The notes under the pieces were generated by a model that had not been told where the DNA came from, did no database searches, and saw only the letters and a list, made by a program, of their open reading frames with translations. Shown in pieces: positions 34,158 through 44,040 of a stretch of 64,000 nucleotides of DNA (position 1 is the first letter of the stretch; every line of letters begins with the position of its first letter). The stretch is from Brachypodium distachyon. Taxonomy: Eukaryota > Streptophyta > Magnoliopsida > Poales > Poaceae. Made by a program: the position numbers and the translations under genes. The stretch covers positions 29,650,914-29,714,913 of the forward strand of contig NC_016132.3 in the NCBI RefSeq assembly GCF_000005505.3. Reading direction: 5' to 3'.

Positions 34158-35200
34158 TAATACGGGTGCGGGTGGCCCGATCTTTCGATGAGATTGATAA
34201 CTCTCGATTTGTGTAGGAGGTGACGTTGACGATCCGACTACAACCTAGGAGGCAGCGCCTTAGCGATCGATACACCAACTCCAGAAGGTTATTGATCCCG
34301 CGGGGGCACGATCAACCTGACCACGAAGGTCTTTGTTCCTGCAAGCAATCGAAGAACAAGCAAGAACAAGATAAATAGCAGATGCAATCTAAAATTGCGA
34401 ATATACTATATCAAACCAATGTCTCAACGAGACGATAAGTTGGAGTCTTGACGACGGTAAAACAGGTGGTCTAACCGACACACGCGATTACACGAAAGTA
34501 GCAAAGATGGCTAAACTTTATCTAATCAAAACCCAAGGCTCCTTAGGGGGGCTCATGGGGTATATAAAGGAGGAGGGAGAGATATTTTCGTCCACCTTGA
34601 ATAAGGAGTCCGAAATCCAACTCTATCTCTAACTTTCCTAACAAACTACAACTCTTTAGGAAACAGAAAAACACATCCGTCAGCTTGTTTTTTCCGCCAC
34701 GGTCAGCACGAGTTGAATCTCTTGATGGGGCCAGATCCATTGGAAAGGTCTTGTAATTACCTTTCCAACAAGTACTTGTTTGCTTGATTTGGACTCCGGA
34801 TGCGGCCTGGGTGATTAAAACAAATTCGGGTCTCCTGGCAGCTCGGACCCGAATCGGATTCAACTTTAATTCGTGATATCTTTCTCTAGCAAGCTCCGAA
34901 TCATGTCCCATTTGATTTGTTGCAAAATACACTTGAAATCCTTCTCTCTCAGCTGTATGAATGCTTGATTCTTGTTGACCCTCCCGTTCGCCTCCATCGT
35001 ATCTCATCTTCACCTTGGACTTGAAAAGCTCGACAAGATGCCTACGTAATAAAACGAGACAAGATAGTAGTAGCTCCGTCTCTTCATAAATATGACAATG
35101 AAAACAATTACTACTTGAATTCACCTGATTATAAATCTTGTCAAATATTATAGAATTGAGAGCACCAAAGGTCGTATCCATGGTTAGCATGTCCATATCA
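34158..35200 (-). repeat. 3' LTR of the gag-only element
   Basis: 1043 bp. Its minus-strand start is TGATATGGAC; its end is CCCGTATTA, where the partner LTR ends TATCA, a terminal transition. A TATA box lies at 34561-34568 on the minus strand. The long ORF enters here at 35200 and stops at 34543. Confidence 0.92.
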
Positions 35201-36810
35201 TCCTCCCTTTCTTGAAAGGAAAGCCGTCCTCGGCGTCGTTTGTGCTGTAAAGAGACTGACAAAATAGACAAAGTGTGTGCATGGTATATGTATATGTCAT
35301 CCATCTTTATACATCTCCTTTCTTGCACAATTAATCTTTTATAACAAAGTCTCATGAGATAATTAGTAAAACAATCATGATGAATAACATTCCAGCAAGA
35401 AGATTGACAATATTGTTTGCATTTATAAGCGAAACAATTTCTTGTATTTGGTTTGCACCCCTCACCATTACACCATCCCAACATTGGAGCATAATAATGA
35501 ATAGTATCCAAATTAGTTACTACAATATGCTGAAATTTAGAGCAAGTCAAAGCACTAATATTCAAACAAGCATGTAAATAACTATTTGGCAAATAATCAA
35601 CACCTATATTGGAGGTCCTATCAAAATGATTAAGCATGTGCAAAAATTTCTTTTCTCCCAAGAGAGGAAAATTATCACAAGTAATGCAAATCTCATGCAC
35701 CAAAATGTTATTGTTCACATCATGTTGTCCAATTAAATGAATTGTGTATCCGTGAACAGCAAAAGATTTCGAAATTGTTAACTCACACAGTTTATCCATT
35801 GCATGCGACAAATACATGGGACTATCAAGTGCAATATAACACAAAGAATTAATAGGTGGATCGTTCTCAATCACTCCATGTGTAATTAAGTCGACACAAC
35901 CTAAACCAAATTTATCTACATCACATGTTTCTCCCAAAACATTAGTTATTTCCTCACATGATTCATTCTCATCAATATCAAAATTAATATGTGCACTCAA
36001 ATCATTAGAAGAATTAATTTCAGCAGTAGGTGCACTCAAATCAGCATGTAAATCAACAATTTCACATGGTGCAGAAAATTCAACGGGTATCTCATTTATT
36101 TCATCACATGTCATATTTTGTTCAGCAACACAATCATCTTTATCATTACCTTGTAGGCTCAACACGTTTCTTGTACACCTTCTCTCCAATTTCCTCTCCG
36201 CTTCACGAGCAAGATTAAGCAAACACAATAGAGAGTCGTATTTTCCGTATTCAATTATGTAAGAAATATCAAAGTTAAGCCCACAATAAAACCTATCCAT
36301 TTTTCTTTGTTCGGTTTCATCTAAACCAGATCGCAAGGTTAAAATTTGGAACTCATGGTAGTAATCATCAACAGTTTTATCATCTTGTGTCAAACGTCGT
36401 AATTTGGAACGCAATTCATAAGCATAACTTGGAGGAACATATTTTTCTCTCATGATTTTCTTCATATCAATCCAAGTGTGAGGTATTTTGTTTTCTCTAA
36501 CTATCTCACACCACCATGATAATGCATCAAAACGAAATTTACTACTAGCAATTTGGACCTTACGACTATCTAGTACATGGAAGCATGTGAATTGTTCAGT
36601 TAAAGCTAGCTCCCAATCTATATACGTTTCAGCATCATTTTCCCCCTCAAAGAAAGGTACACACAATTTAATTGTATTAGAATGATTGTTTTGTACCGTT
36701 GCCGTGGCATTATCAACAAGAGACGTGGAGGATGGCTGTGGTGAAAAGCACTCATCGCGGTCACGGGATAGGATCGGTCTAGTTGCCATGCTTCGTGTAA
36801 GTCCTGTCAT
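34543..36810 (-). CDS. Gag-like polyprotein of 755 residues, extending through the LTR U3
   Basis: Residues about 48-212 form a retrotransposon gag domain (DWELALTEQF, LSWWCEIVRE, KKIMREKYVPPSYAYEL, LDETEQRKMDRFYCGL). No CCHC knuckle follows. About residues 445-500 are unusually rich in Cys (CNGEGCKPNTRNC, CKQYCQSSC, HHDC). Near residue 530 the polypurine tract codes for SFQEREDD, matching the tail of the autonomous pol ([10 protein letters not shown]). Residues about 537-755 are encoded by the LTR, past the TATA box, ending YIPHEPP. The ORF is intact, which is rare in this window. It probably packages its own RNA; the role of the C-terminal half is unknown. Confidence 0.8.
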   Translation of the reverse strand: MTGLTRSMATRPILSRDRDECFSPQPSSTSLVDNATATVQNNHSNTIKLCVPFFEGENDAETYIDWELALTEQFTCFHVLDSRKVQIASSKFRFDALSWWCEIVRENKIPHTWIDMKKIMREKYVPPSYAYELRSKLRRLTQDDKTVDDYYHEFQILTLRSGLDETEQRKMDRFYCGLNFDISYIIEYGKYDSLLCLLNLAREAERKLERRCTRNVLSLQGNDKDDCVAEQNMTCDEINEIPVEFSAPCEIVDLHADLSAPTAEINSSNDLSAHINFDIDENESCEEITNVLGETCDVDKFGLGCVDLITHGVIENDPPINSLCYIALDSPMYLSHAMDKLCELTISKSFAVHGYTIHLIGQHDVNNNILVHEICITCDNFPLLGEKKFLHMLNHFDRTSNIGVDYLPNSYLHACLNISALTCSKFQHIVVTNLDTIHYYAPMLGWCNGEGCKPNTRNCFAYKCKQYCQSSCWNVIHHDCFTNYLMRLCYKRLIVQERRCIKMDDIYIYHAHTLSILSVSLQHKRRRGRLSFQEREDDMDMLTMDTTFGALNSIIFDKIYNQVNSSSNCFHCHIYEETELLLSCLVLLRRHLVELFKSKVKMRYDGGEREGQQESSIHTAEREGFQVYFATNQMGHDSELARERYHELKLNPIRVRAARRPEFVLITQAASGVQIKQTSTCWKGNYKTFPMDLAPSRDSTRADRGGKNKLTDVFFCFLKSCSLLGKLEIELDFGLLIQGGRKYLSLLLYIPHEPP
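35201..35213 (-). other. Polypurine tract of the gag-only element
   Basis: The minus strand reads AAGAAAGGGAGGA immediately before the LTR; it corresponds to 23-35 in the left copy. Confidence 0.8.
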
Positions 36811-38423
36811 GGTTAGTAGAAAACAAGAAACAAATCACAGTAATATGTTCCTATCAACTACTAGGATGTGGCTACAAGTCGCTTAACTCTCAAGCTAAAA
36901 ATCAAGTTCTTACAAGTTCTTACCATGCAAAACAGGCAGGTGATGGCCAGCGGCGTGACCAAGCCCTCCGAATATTAAATGTATCGATGCCTCGGTAACA
37001 AACCAATCTAGGTGTAAAATCTGTGGAGCTTGGAGGCTTTTGTGAGTAGCCAGGAATAGCAAATAATCAAATCAGCAATGCAAAGTTAAAAATATGCTCA
37101 ATAATGCTAGTCCTAGCTGCTGGAGTCGATAAGAACGAATTACAGAAATAATCTAAGCCTAGATACTGAAAAAGGTAGGAATAGATAGATCAAAAGATGG
37201 CACAACAAGTAAATCCCTGGGATTTTTTTTTCTTTCTTTTTTATTTTTGTGGCCTTCTGTTTGGTTTCTTATTCTTTTCTTCTTCTTTTTTTTCTTTTTT
37301 TTTTAACCCCAAAAACTCACGCAAAAGAAGGACCGGAAAAATGTACGTCGGTCTGTCGAAGAACAGCAAAGGCTGCAGTAAGAAAATTTCAGAAAAATAT
37401 GGAAAAATATGGGTTAGAAGCGTATCGACACAAGCTTTCTAGCAAGGGCAAGATCACTGAAAACGGATGTCGGACGGTGGAGGAAACTGAGAAACATCGG
37501 GCTGCAGCGACGCCGGAAAACGGATGCAGAAACTTGGAAGCTCCGAAAGTCCACCTTACAAACCGAATTTGAGGGTCAAAGTCTGGATATTTCCTGATGC
37601 GCCTCGTCGTGAGCTTTCCAAAAAGTCCAAGAACGTCCAAATCCGAGTCAGTACGCAAAAGATACGCCCGTTTTACTGAACACGGGTCAAACCCACCCGA
37701 AACTAAAATTCTACTCGGACTCGGGTCCGAAACTGACTCGAACTCTTTCTCTTTTTTTTCGTTTTTTTTTCTTTCTTTCTTTCCTTTTTTTTTTCTTTCC
37801 TTTCTTTTTTTTTCAACTTTCCCAACAACTTGATCTCTAAACAAAATTCGATCTATGATGAAACACTTTCCAAAAGCACTCCTTATTGGACTCGGACTCG
37901 AACTCGCGGCTGAAAACTATTACTTGCCGACTCGATGTAGAACTCGAAGAGGGACACAGTGTAGGACTTGACGAGGGACTCGGTGTAGGACTGGAAGAGG
38001 GACTCGGTGTAGGACTCGATGAGGGACTCGGTGTAGGACTCGATGAGGGACTCGGTGTAGGACTCGAAGAGGGACTCGGTGGAAGATATGTTGGCGGCGG
38101 GAGATTATGGCGGCGGTGTGGCAGGAAGTTTGGCGGCGGAAGATTGATGAAGGAAACCTGCGTCACACGAAGAACAAGAAAACCAAAAGCAAGTTCGATC
38201 TAGTAGAAAAAATCTGAAAAACGATCCAATCTAATCCAGCAACTCGACACGATTAATGCAGCAAAGATTCAACAATGCAAATACTAATGTGAAAATTGCA
38301 AGGCTCAGATTGGTTCTAGGACAAGGTAACTAATTCTAATTTTTGTTTGGCTTTTTCTGGACGATAGGTAAAAACAGATCTAAACTACGGATAAACTGGA
38401 AAAATCTCACCGAGTAACCTTAA
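36811..38423 (-). other. Leader (5' UTR) of the gag-only element
   Basis: About 1.6 kb between PBS and gag. It holds poly-pyrimidine runs on the plus strand (37228-37302, 37744-37812) and a 24-bp tandem repeat (37930-38080). It is similar over most of its length to the leader of the autonomous element (45015-46560), read on the other strand. Confidence 0.75.
37930..38080 (-). repeat. 24-bp tandem repeat in the leader, about six units
   Basis: The unit is GGACTCGGTGTAGGACTCGA plus GAGG-type ends. On the minus strand it keeps a frame encoding SPSSSPTP repeats (frame open 37837-38166). The equivalent array in the autonomous element is at 45345-45455 and keeps a similar reading. Confidence 0.75.
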
Positions 38424-38435
38424 GCTCTGATACCA
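38424..38435 (-). other. Primer-binding site of the gag-only element
   Basis: The minus strand reads TGGTATCAGAGC two bases after the 5' LTR. The same site is at 45003-45014 in the autonomous element. Confidence 0.88.
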
Positions 38436-38437
38436 CG

Positions 38438-39480
38438 TGATACGGGTGCGGGTGGCCCGATCTTTCGATGAGATTGATAACTCTCGATTTGTGTAGGAGG
38501 TGACGTTGACGATCCGACTACAACCTAGGAGGCAGCGCCTTAGCGATCGATACACCAACTCCAGAAGGTTATTGATCCCGCGGGGGCACGATCAACCTGA
38601 CCACGAAGGTATTTGTTCCTGCAAGCAATCGAAGAACAAGCAAGAACAAGATAAATAGCAGATGCAATCTAAAATTGCGAATATACTATATCAAACCAAT
38701 GTCTCAACGAGACGATAAGTTGGAGTCTTGACGACGGTAAAACAGGTGGTCTAACCGACACACGCGATTACACGAAAGTAGCAAAGATGGCTAAACTTTA
38801 TCTAATCAAAACCCAAGGCTCCTTAGGGGGGCTCATGGGGTATATAAAGGAGGAGGGAGAGATATTTTCGTCCACCTTGAATAAGGAGTCCGAAATCCAA
38901 CTCTATCTCTAACTTTCCTAACAAATTACAACTCTTTAGGAAACAGAAAAACAGATCCGTCAGCTTGTTTTTTCCGCCACGGTCAGCACGAGTCAAATCT
39001 CTTGATGGGGCCAGATCCATTGGAAAGGTCTTGTAATTACCTTTCCAACAAGTACTTGTTTGCTTGATTTGGACTCCGGATGCGGCCTGGGTGATTAAAA
39101 CAAATTCGGGTCTCCTGGCAGCTCGGACCCGAATCGGATTCAACTTTAATTCGTGATATCTTTCTCTAGCAAGCTCCGAATCATGTGCCGTTTGATTTGT
39201 TGCAAAGTACACTTGAAATCCTTCTCTCTCAGCTGTATGAATGCTTGATTCTTGTTGACCCTCCCGTTCGCCTCCATCGTATCTCATCTTCACCTTGGAC
39301 TTGAAAAGCTCGACAAGATGCCTACGTAATAAAACGAGACAAGATAGTAGTAGCTCCGCCTCTTCATAATTATGACAATGAAAACAATTACTACTTGAAT
39401 TCACCTGATTATAAATCTTGTCAAATATTATAGAATTGAGGGCACCAAAGGTCGTATCCATGGTTAGCATGTCCATATCG
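38438..39480 (-). repeat. 5' LTR of the gag-only element
   Basis: 1043 bp. The plus-strand end is GTCCATATCG, where the 3' LTR has ...ATATCA, so the TG start has mutated to CG. TATA box at 38841-38848. The U3 reading frame (38823-39480) is fully open, as in the 3' LTR. Confidence 0.92.
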
Positions 39481-39711
39481 GCCAGTTGCCGGGGCAGCGT
39501 TCCTTTCACTTCCCGGGACCAGAGTTCCCGGGTACCCACCGAAGCGGTTGCTTCTCCTGTTCCGGCCCTTGGCTTTGTCTCCGCCAACAACCGTGTCCTT
39601 GGGGCGGGCTTCCCAGGCCTACCGTCCCCGGAAGGCCAACCCGGCGGGGCTTGGTCACTCGCGACCCACGCGTCCCGTATCAGTGGGACCCCATGGGCCA
39701 CTAGTACGACA
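39481..39711 (-). repeat. LTR remnant (Tat-like), first 231 bp, minus strand
   Basis: On the minus strand it starts TGTCGTACTAGTGG and continues GACGCGTGGG, resembling the start of the LTR at 8823 (TGTCGCACCAGTGG...GACGCGTGGG). It continues at 34157 after the gag-only insertion. Its start cuts into the last exon of the antisense gene at 39712. Confidence 0.7.
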
Positions 39712-40809
39712 CCGGGTCTTCCAAGTCAGCTCCCAAGCGATCACCTCCGAAGTATTTGTCCGGCGAGTGCCCGTCCTCATTGCTCCGGAGCGTAAATTTC
39801 TGCACAAAATTATAAGGTTATGCCGGGATAAGACATTATAGATTAAAAGTCAGCATACAGTCATGTCGGAAGAAAATCGAAGAAGCAAGTAGACAAAGAC
39901 TTACCAAGGGCGCACGGTTCTTTAGGCTATATGGTACCATGCCCCAACTCCAGTTCTCGGACAGGTTGGTCTTGGTGATCGCCTTGACTCGGCGTCGAAC
40001 CTCGAATTTGTTCAACATGATAGTTGAAACTCGGTTCGGGTCGAACCGGCCACTGTGGAAACACATCTTGTGTGTCCGGTGTTGGAGCGGGCAGACTCGC
40101 TGGAACACAAATGTGGCCAACAGATCGTCAGCCATCATCCCATTCTCCTTCAGCGCGAGGATGCTGGCATGAACCTCATTTCCAGTTCTTCTTCTCCTCC
40201 GGCGGGCCAACTATGATTCCCGGCAAATTGATTTTGTCGGTGTCGGAGGTGTTCTTGACATAGAAAAAGGTCTTGAGCCACTTTTTGCAGGACTAAAGAC
40301 CTTGGATCCGGGGAAAGGCAGAACCCCGGCGAGGTATGACAGTGGCGGCGCCGCATTGGGTCATGGGCTTAACAGCGCCGGGATTGTCCTTGTCGGGAAG
40401 AACCTGGAGCCGGAACATAAAATATTTGGCCCACAGATCAACGGAAGGCCAAAGGCCAGCAGGTGACAAAAGCAGAGAGGGTAAGAATGGCATTGGCCGG
40501 AAGGTGGTGCGGCTGGAGGCCAAAGTGATCAAGGAATTGTCAGACGAAATCACTAACCGGGAGCCTGAAGCCGTGTTCAAAATGCGAAACAAAGACAATA
40601 AACTCACCAGGCTCGGGTGTCGGCACGACCTCGTCGCCAGGAATCCGGCACTCCACCTCCTCCGGGATCCGCCGGGTATGGCGGAGCCTGTCGATGTCTG
40701 TTGGGGATACGTCGGAGCCCTCCCATCCGGCACGCTCCGAGCCGGCGTCCTCCTCGGTCTGCTGAACGGCGGGGTCGACGGCGGCGGCGTCACGGGAAGA
40801 AGAGGCCAT
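39712..40809 (-). pseudogene. Antisense accessory gene of the second Tat element
   Basis: It starts MASSSRDAAAVDPAVQQ at 40809. The family block is clear: RRIPEEVECRIPGDE, then GEFIVFVSHFEHGFRLPVSDFVRQFLDHFGLQPHHLPANA, recalling the 'putative gypsy type transposon' domain (PF04195-like). Frame changes occur near 40520 and 40290, with a stop near 40293. The exon ends at 39905 with donor TTG/GTAAGT. A 105-bp intron (39800-39904) ends TTTTGTGCAG, and the next exon reads in frame until an LTR cuts it after DLEDP at 39712. Confidence 0.72.
39800..39904 (-). other. Predicted intron of the second antisense gene
   Basis: The minus-strand donor is CCCTTG/GTAAGTC and the acceptor is TTTTGTGCAG/AAATTT. 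It is phase 0, and both sides remain open after removal. Confidence 0.6.
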
Positions 40810-40923
40810 GGCGAAGAAATAGATCTGGGTCTGCTCCGGCGAGAGAGTGTCAGCGCGAGGTGCGGGCGAGAAAGGGAAGAGAGGCGGAAACGTAGACGAG
40901 AGCGCGCAAGAGTGCAGCGGCAA

Positions 40924-41616
40924 GGTTGGCTACCGGAGGCAAGAGAACGCGGCGTCTATGGAGCTCCGAGTGGGCAGCAATGGCGAACGCACGAGAGAAG
41001 TGAAGAAGCTAGGGTTTCGGGGGGAAGTAAAGGACTTTCACCCCGTCCCCTTATTTATAGCCAGGGCACAATCATGGGCTGCCAATCTTCCACACCCACG
41101 ATCCCCGTGGCCAACGGTAAAATAGCTCGTGATCATGGAGGCGATTAACCCCATAAACGGCGCACGCGCAGATACTGCGCAATGTGGCGCAGTAAATCCC
41201 GCCGAATCCGGGGGAGATAAGGCAACGGGTGGAAACCGAAATTCCCCCTCTTAATGGCCTGCCAGTTTTCCTGTCCGATGGGACGACGAATTTGCCTCAA
41301 AAGACGTGACAGTATTTCTAGCCTTATCTTCCCGTTGTTACAGTGAGGCGCAGAATAAGCGCGTCATGTGGCACTGATGTCGGCAGAAAAATGTTCTTTA
41401 TTGCTGTCCGCGATTAAGAGAGGAATCTCGGCTCAAAGCTGAAAATACCACGCCGACTAAAAATGTCGGTGGAGCCAAATCTCGGCTAAGAAAGCTCGGG
41501 ATTGTATCGGCTTTTTCCTTGGTCGAGTCCTCCTAGGCTCTGAGTTGTTTGAGTTTTGGGAAACTATCGTGGCCCGACAACACTTCCTGTCGAACCGCCA
41601 CAGCTTCGAGGACTAG
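40924..41616. other. Spacer of the second Tat element
   Basis: Non-coding between the antisense gene and the LTR. A minus-strand promoter for the antisense gene is expected here; a TATA-like TATAAATA on the minus strand overlaps 41050-41060. No protein is recognised. Confidence 0.45.
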
Positions 41617-42423
41617 TGTCGGGGGAATGACCCCGGGTAGGGTCATGACGACACGTATTAACCGGGATAGCGAGAGCAAAGCTGGTGTAAGCAAGTACGC
41701 CGGCATCTTTAAGCCGACTTAATATTCGGCCGGCATATCAAAAGTGTGTGGCATATCTATCTTGTCTTATGTGATTGCAGGATAAGCCTGAACTATCTGA
41801 TCGCGGCTAAGGACGGGATGCACCAACGGTCCTATCCTGATCACATGGCGCAAAGTAAAGCAGCGCTCCCTTTATGACGGAAAAGCAGTCGTTGCTCACG
41901 TCGCTGAGCCGGACGACTGCACAGTGACGCGCCGTAGAAGGACAGATGACGAAGGCCGGGGCATGGCTACAGTGCGTGCCGTCTGGCAGTACGTAAAAAA
42001 CAAAGCTGTATTGTTCCCTCCCGGACAATCCGGAGGGGACCATGGGCGTACCCGGCGGGCCCGGTGGTAGCTAGGGTTTGCTTTTGGTCCACATGTCAGT
42101 GTGACACCTTTGGCCTATAAATAGAAGCTCCACCCCTCCTGTGAGAGGGGTTCCTCACTTAGACATTTTAGGAGTTCTCCTTCTCCTTCTTCCTCCTCTG
42201 GATACAGCTCAAGGAGCACCATTGTAGCCCTCCATATCTCGGATAAAACAACAAGGCAGGAGTAGGAGCTTTACCTCATCAAGAGGGCTCCGAACCTGGG
42301 TAAATACCGTGTGTTCTTACTCTGTGCGTGGTCTACATCACGCCATCCCTCCTCCGGATCCTCCTTCATCCATCGGCCCATCTCAAGCAATCCTATGGCA
42401 TCTGCCGTGACACCACCACAACA
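41617..42423 (+). repeat. 3' LTR of the second Tat element (about 807 bp)
   Basis: It starts TGTCGGGGGAATGACC after TTCGAGGACTAG. It ends near 42423 in CACAACA, a probable decay of CGACA. The TATA box TATAAATA is at 42116-42123. The TSD was not confirmed because the left end is off this segment. Confidence 0.65.
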
Positions 42424-44040
42424 TGGGGGTTGCCGGCCTGCCGCCCACCGCACATGAAGTTTTCTCGAAGTAGGCCTGAGCCCAATTTGCGGCCCACAAT
42501 CTGGCCCAAGTTCAGCCAATTCCCCCTCCCACTGAACAGCTTCTAAAAAAAAACCTGTTTCGAAGCTCAGCCCCTATATCAGAGCTGAATTTACGTCAAT
42601 GCCAATGGCAGGCAACTGCAATATTGCGCTGATGTCCATCGTGGCCGGTCGTGGGCTGCCGCGTGAATCCTGGTGGTCAACTCTCGTAATCTAAGTTCCT
42701 CATGAACTATCGCCCTGCGCATTCAAGTCCCAAACTGTGAATTCTAGATCTGACAACATGGTCCCACCACCCCCGCCCAGACAAGTTGGGTTAGCAATGA
42801 CACGTGAAGATTGGAGCCGCAAGAATGTCGTGTATAGACAACGTTTGTCGCTGGTCCTTTGGTACGAGGGAACTTGTTTCATCCCGTGTTCGACGCATCA
42901 CAATGGCAATCGTTGTTATTGTGTTGGTGTGGTATTTTTTCTATCGGGACTCACCTGGACGGCTGTATAGTAGCGGAGCTACATGCATGGCCGTGGGCCG
43001 CCCTACAGCCCATGAATAGCATTTTGCCCCTCGTACTAGGATGCGTTATTATTCCCCAATTTGGTCTCACGTGCAAGGCCGCGGGCTGCCCTTTGCACTC
43101 AAAGCCCATGTAGCAATAGGGCGTAAGAGCATCGGTATTTTTGCTCTGACCCACTGGACTCTGGCAAAACTATGTACAAGGCCTCACCGCCTGCAGCCCA
43201 TTAAGTTTACCTCAAACAGGCTTGTATTTTCCGCCCCATAGCTGGGCCATACTTGCCTATTTTGCACATCGGCCCATTAGCTAGACCAACTAATTGGGCC
43301 CACCTCCAGACCCACAGACGTTTCGCTCAAAACAAAAAAGGTTTGACAGGCAGCTTGTGGTTCAATTCTGACAGGCAGAGCCAGTTGTATGCTCCTGACG
43401 GGTGGTCCTGCTGGCGTACCTGAAAGGTGGGACCAACTGACAGACAGGCGGACCCAAGAGGAACGGAATGAAAGGACACGTGCTTCCCCTTACTCTGACA
43501 GGTCGCCCCGTCTGATAGGTGGGTCCACCAGGTTGGCCGGACTGATAGTAGGGGTCCACGCATGAACGGGGTGGACAGGTGGGAGCGGTTCTTAAGGACA
43601 CGTGTGGTCGGGTCTGACAGGAGGGTGCAAATAACGCACGTGCTAGCCAAAAAGGGTGCAAGCCTCACATGTGGGATCACTTGGGGATGTAGAGGCCGAT
43701 CTAGACACACGGCGATACCTGGTGAGGACGTGCGTCCTTCGGTACCTCGCGTGTGGGTCCACCATGATGGACGGACTGACCATGCAGGCCCACGCGTGAA
43801 CTACGTGGACACGCAGAGCAGTTCGTAAGGACACGTGCGGTCGGGTCTGATAGGCGGGCTCAGTCGTCTGGAGCAAATAACGCACGTGCTCGTCAAACAA
43901 GGTAAAAGCCTGACATGCGGGGTCACTTGGATATGTAGCGATAGCTCTGGACATGCGGTAGCATGTGGTGAGGACGCACGTCCTTCCATACCCCGCATGC
44001 GGGCCCAGGTGGGTGGAACAGACAAAAACATGGGAGCGCA
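42424..44040. other. Intergenic DNA with GGCCCA and CACGTG motifs and a tandem duplication
   Basis: From 42470 to 43320 there are many GGCCCA/TGGGCC motifs, like site II promoter elements. From 43430 onward CACGTG cores recur. Two tandem copies of about 230 bp lie at about 43586-43819 and 43820-44040. No convincing gene is present. The block was interrupted at 44040 by the Gypsy element and resumes at 52317. Confidence 0.6.
43586..44040. repeat. Tandem duplication of about 230 bp containing CACGTG motifs
   Basis: Both copies share, in order: GTAAGGACACGTG-type start, GGTCGGGTCTGA, AAATAACGCACGTGCT, TGGTGAGGACG and CGTCCTTC. They are diverged by many substitutions and small indels, so the duplication is old. 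Confidence 0.7.

Larger units (their letters stand above)
34158..39480 (-). mobile_element. Complete gag-only (TR-GAG-like) Gypsy element, 5323 bp
   Basis: Two 1043-bp LTRs differ at about 13 positions by eye. They are flanked by perfect GCCAG duplications (34153-34157 and 39481-39485). The PBS, a leader of about 1.6 kb, one long ORF with a gag domain and a polypurine tract are present. Protease, RT, RNase H and integrase are absent. It is therefore non-autonomous, of the TR-GAG type. Promoter, R/U5, PBS, leader and pol tail match the autonomous element at 44041-52316. It inserted in an LTR remnant. Confidence 0.92.
39712..42423 (+). mobile_element. Second Tat-lineage Gypsy element, 3' part
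   Basis: It holds an antisense accessory gene (39712-40809, minus), a spacer and a 3' LTR (41617-42423). The pol half is missing here because of the insertion at 39711. It belongs to a different family from the element at 1079-9851: the LTRs and accessory proteins differ. Confidence 0.75.

Noticed and set aside
37197..37442. ORF beginning with a Phe-rich segment that looks like a membrane helix
   Set aside because: It is produced by poly-T runs in the leader of the gag-only element; no homologous frame is kept in the autonomous leader.
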